Source: Maritimibacter sp. DP1N21-5 (GTDB lineage: Bacteria; Pseudomonadota; Alphaproteobacteria; Rhodobacterales; Rhodobacteraceae). Taken from it: 64,000 nucleotides of DNA. The DNA lies in the NCBI RefSeq assembly GCF_019218295.1, contig NZ_JAHUZF010000004.1, forward strand, positions 186,001 through 250,000, written 5' to 3'. The translations under genes and the position numbers were made by a program. Each line of letters opens with the position of its first letter. Positions within the stretch are counted from its first letter, which is position 1. Below are positions 63,218 to 64,000 of the stretch, piece after piece. The notes beneath the pieces were generated by a model. It did not search any database, was not told the origin of the DNA, and saw only the letters and a program-made list of their open reading frames with translations.

Positions 63218-64000
63218 CCCAACCCTGGCTCCATATCGTCGGGATCGGCGAGGACGGCATGGACGGGCTGACCCCCGCCACCCGCGCCGTGGTCGAGGCT
63301 GCCGAGGTGATCATCGGCGGCGACCGTCACCATTCGCTGTCGGATGGTGTGACCGCCGAGCGCGTCTCCTGGCCCTCGCCCTTCGATGCGCTGATCGACA
63401 CGCTTCTCTCTTACCGGGGCAAACGTGTCGTGGTGCTGGCGACCGGGGATCCGCTCTGGTTCTCGGTTGGTGCCCGGATCGGGCGTGGCATTCCTCCCGG
63501 CGAGATCACCTATCACCCGCAGCTTTCGGCCTTCCAACTGGCCTCTGCCCGGATGGGCTGGTCCATGGCCGACCTCGAAACGCTGACCGTCCATGGCCGC
63601 CCGGTCGAGCAGATGATCGCTTTCATCCAGCCCGACGCACGGCTCCTGATCCTGACCACCGGCAGCGAGACGCCGGGGCAGATCGCGCGGTTCCTGACCG
63701 AACGGGGTTTCGGCCGGAGCCCGATGACGGTCTTCGCCAATATGGGCGGCAAGGACGAAGCGCGGTTCGATGGGACGGCGGAAAACTGGAGCCACGAGGT
63801 GCCCGCCTTCAACACGCTCGCGGTCGAGTGCATCGCGGCCCCCAACGCCGCGCTCCTCCCGCGCGTGCCGGGCCTGCCGGACGACCTGTTCCAGCACGAC
63901 GGCACCATGACGAAACGCGAGGTGCGGGCGCTGACCGTGGCGAAGCTTATGCCGATGCGAGGGGCGCTTTTGTGGGACATCGGGACCGGCTGCGGCTCCG
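63214..64000 (+). CDS. cobL: Precorrin-6Y C5,15-methyltransferase (CbiE/CbiT fusion, 5' part)
   Basis: The first 262 residues of a two-domain enzyme; the end lies outside the window. The CbiE domain (~1-205) starts LHIVGIGEDGMDGLTP, with GGDRHH, ATGDPLWFSVG, SAFQLASARMGW and TVHGRP. The CbiT domain begins near KREVRALTVAKL and reaches SAM motif I LLWDIGTGCGS at the edge. It methylates C5 and C15 and decarboxylates precorrin-6Y. Confidence 0.95.
   Translation, partial: MTQPWLHIVGIGEDGMDGLTPATRAVVEAAEVIIGGDRHHSLSDGVTAERVSWPSPFDALIDTLLSYRGKRVVVLATGDPLWFSVGARIGRGIPPGEITYHPQLSAFQLASARMGWSMADLETLTVHGRPVEQMIAFIQPDARLLILTTGSETPGQIARFLTERGFGRSPMTVFANMGGKDEARFDGTAENWSHEVPAFNTLAVECIAAPNAALLPRVPGLPDDLFQHDGTMTKREVRALTVAKLMPMRGALLWDIGTGCGS

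Overview
The window is a contiguous piece of a GC-rich alphaproteobacterial chromosome, most likely from the family Rhodobacteraceae (Roseobacter group). The evidence is the block folK, rpoZ, rel/spo, DUF2062, pdxJ, acpS, lepB, rnc, several small families typical of that group (TIGR02300/FYDLN, DUF6455, DUF6732, DUF1491, ABZJ_00895-like, DUF2189), and a cobalamin cluster with a fused CobL. No transposase, integrase, phage gene or CRISPR array was seen. Both edges cut genes: the 3' end of map on the left and the 5' part of cobL on the right.

Layout. 0-8.6 kb: housekeeping and redox genes (map, DUF2189, MpaB-like, HAD phosphatase, rsmD, FAD reductase, peroxiredoxin, Tat-exported intradiol dioxygenase-like protein, GntR regulator, YgjP-like metalloprotease, FYDLN protein), then tRNA-Ala(GGC). 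9.0-17.3 kb: glpK, then a LacI regulator divergent from a five-gene carbohydrate operon (TIM-barrel isomerase, Gfo/Idh/MocA dehydrogenase, RbsA/RbsC/RbsB-like importer) with two LacI-type operators between them. 17.6-23.5 kb: three exported or membrane-anchored proteins of unclear role (possible NAGPA-like, SUMF1-like, and an unknown domain with GHKKD/YGWHR/DYSHG motifs), then a UbiA prenyltransferase with a shortened HAD domain. 23.6-31.5 kb: a Sel1-repeat protein and a complete cytochrome bd cluster cydDCAB plus the 47-residue cydX. 31.5-43 kb: LLM flavin monooxygenase, membrane LytTR regulator divergent from a GMC oxidoreductase, YbjN, proC-csaA-2-hydroxyacid dehydrogenase, transglutaminase-like protein, tdk, small proteins, DoxX, DUF1491 and era. 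43-46.8 kb: an accessory block that lies between era and rnc, which are commonly adjacent: TetR with a 27-bp perfect operator, GFA-like, DUF6958, group III truncated globin, DMT transporter and a membrane-anchored thermonuclease-like protein. 46.8-55.6 kb: the long minus-strand housekeeping block from folK to rnc, with a tandem pair of secreted paralogues, a LysE exporter and an ABZJ-like protein between pdxJ and acpS. 55.7-60.8 kb: NYN protein, ispH, two paralogous methyltransferases around a DUF3429 protein, rnhA, GlsB and a glutathionyl-hydroquinone reductase. 61-64 kb: DUF6732, a CbiX-type cobaltochelatase with a histidine-rich tail, cobH and the start of cobL.

The genome is compact. Adjacent co-directional genes often overlap by ATGA or GTGA, and convergent pairs repeatedly share or abut stop codons (often CTAG) with no room for a terminator. 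Functionally the window joins microaerobic respiration (cydDCABX), carbohydrate uptake, stringent response and RNA processing, and cobalamin synthesis. The least explained parts are the 17.6-22.1 kb exported trio, the 43-46.8 kb insertion between rnc and era, the paralogue pair at 49.3-50.2 kb, and a palindromic repeat present twice (6.49 and 32.59 kb), each time upstream of an oxidoreductase gene in the same relative orientation.
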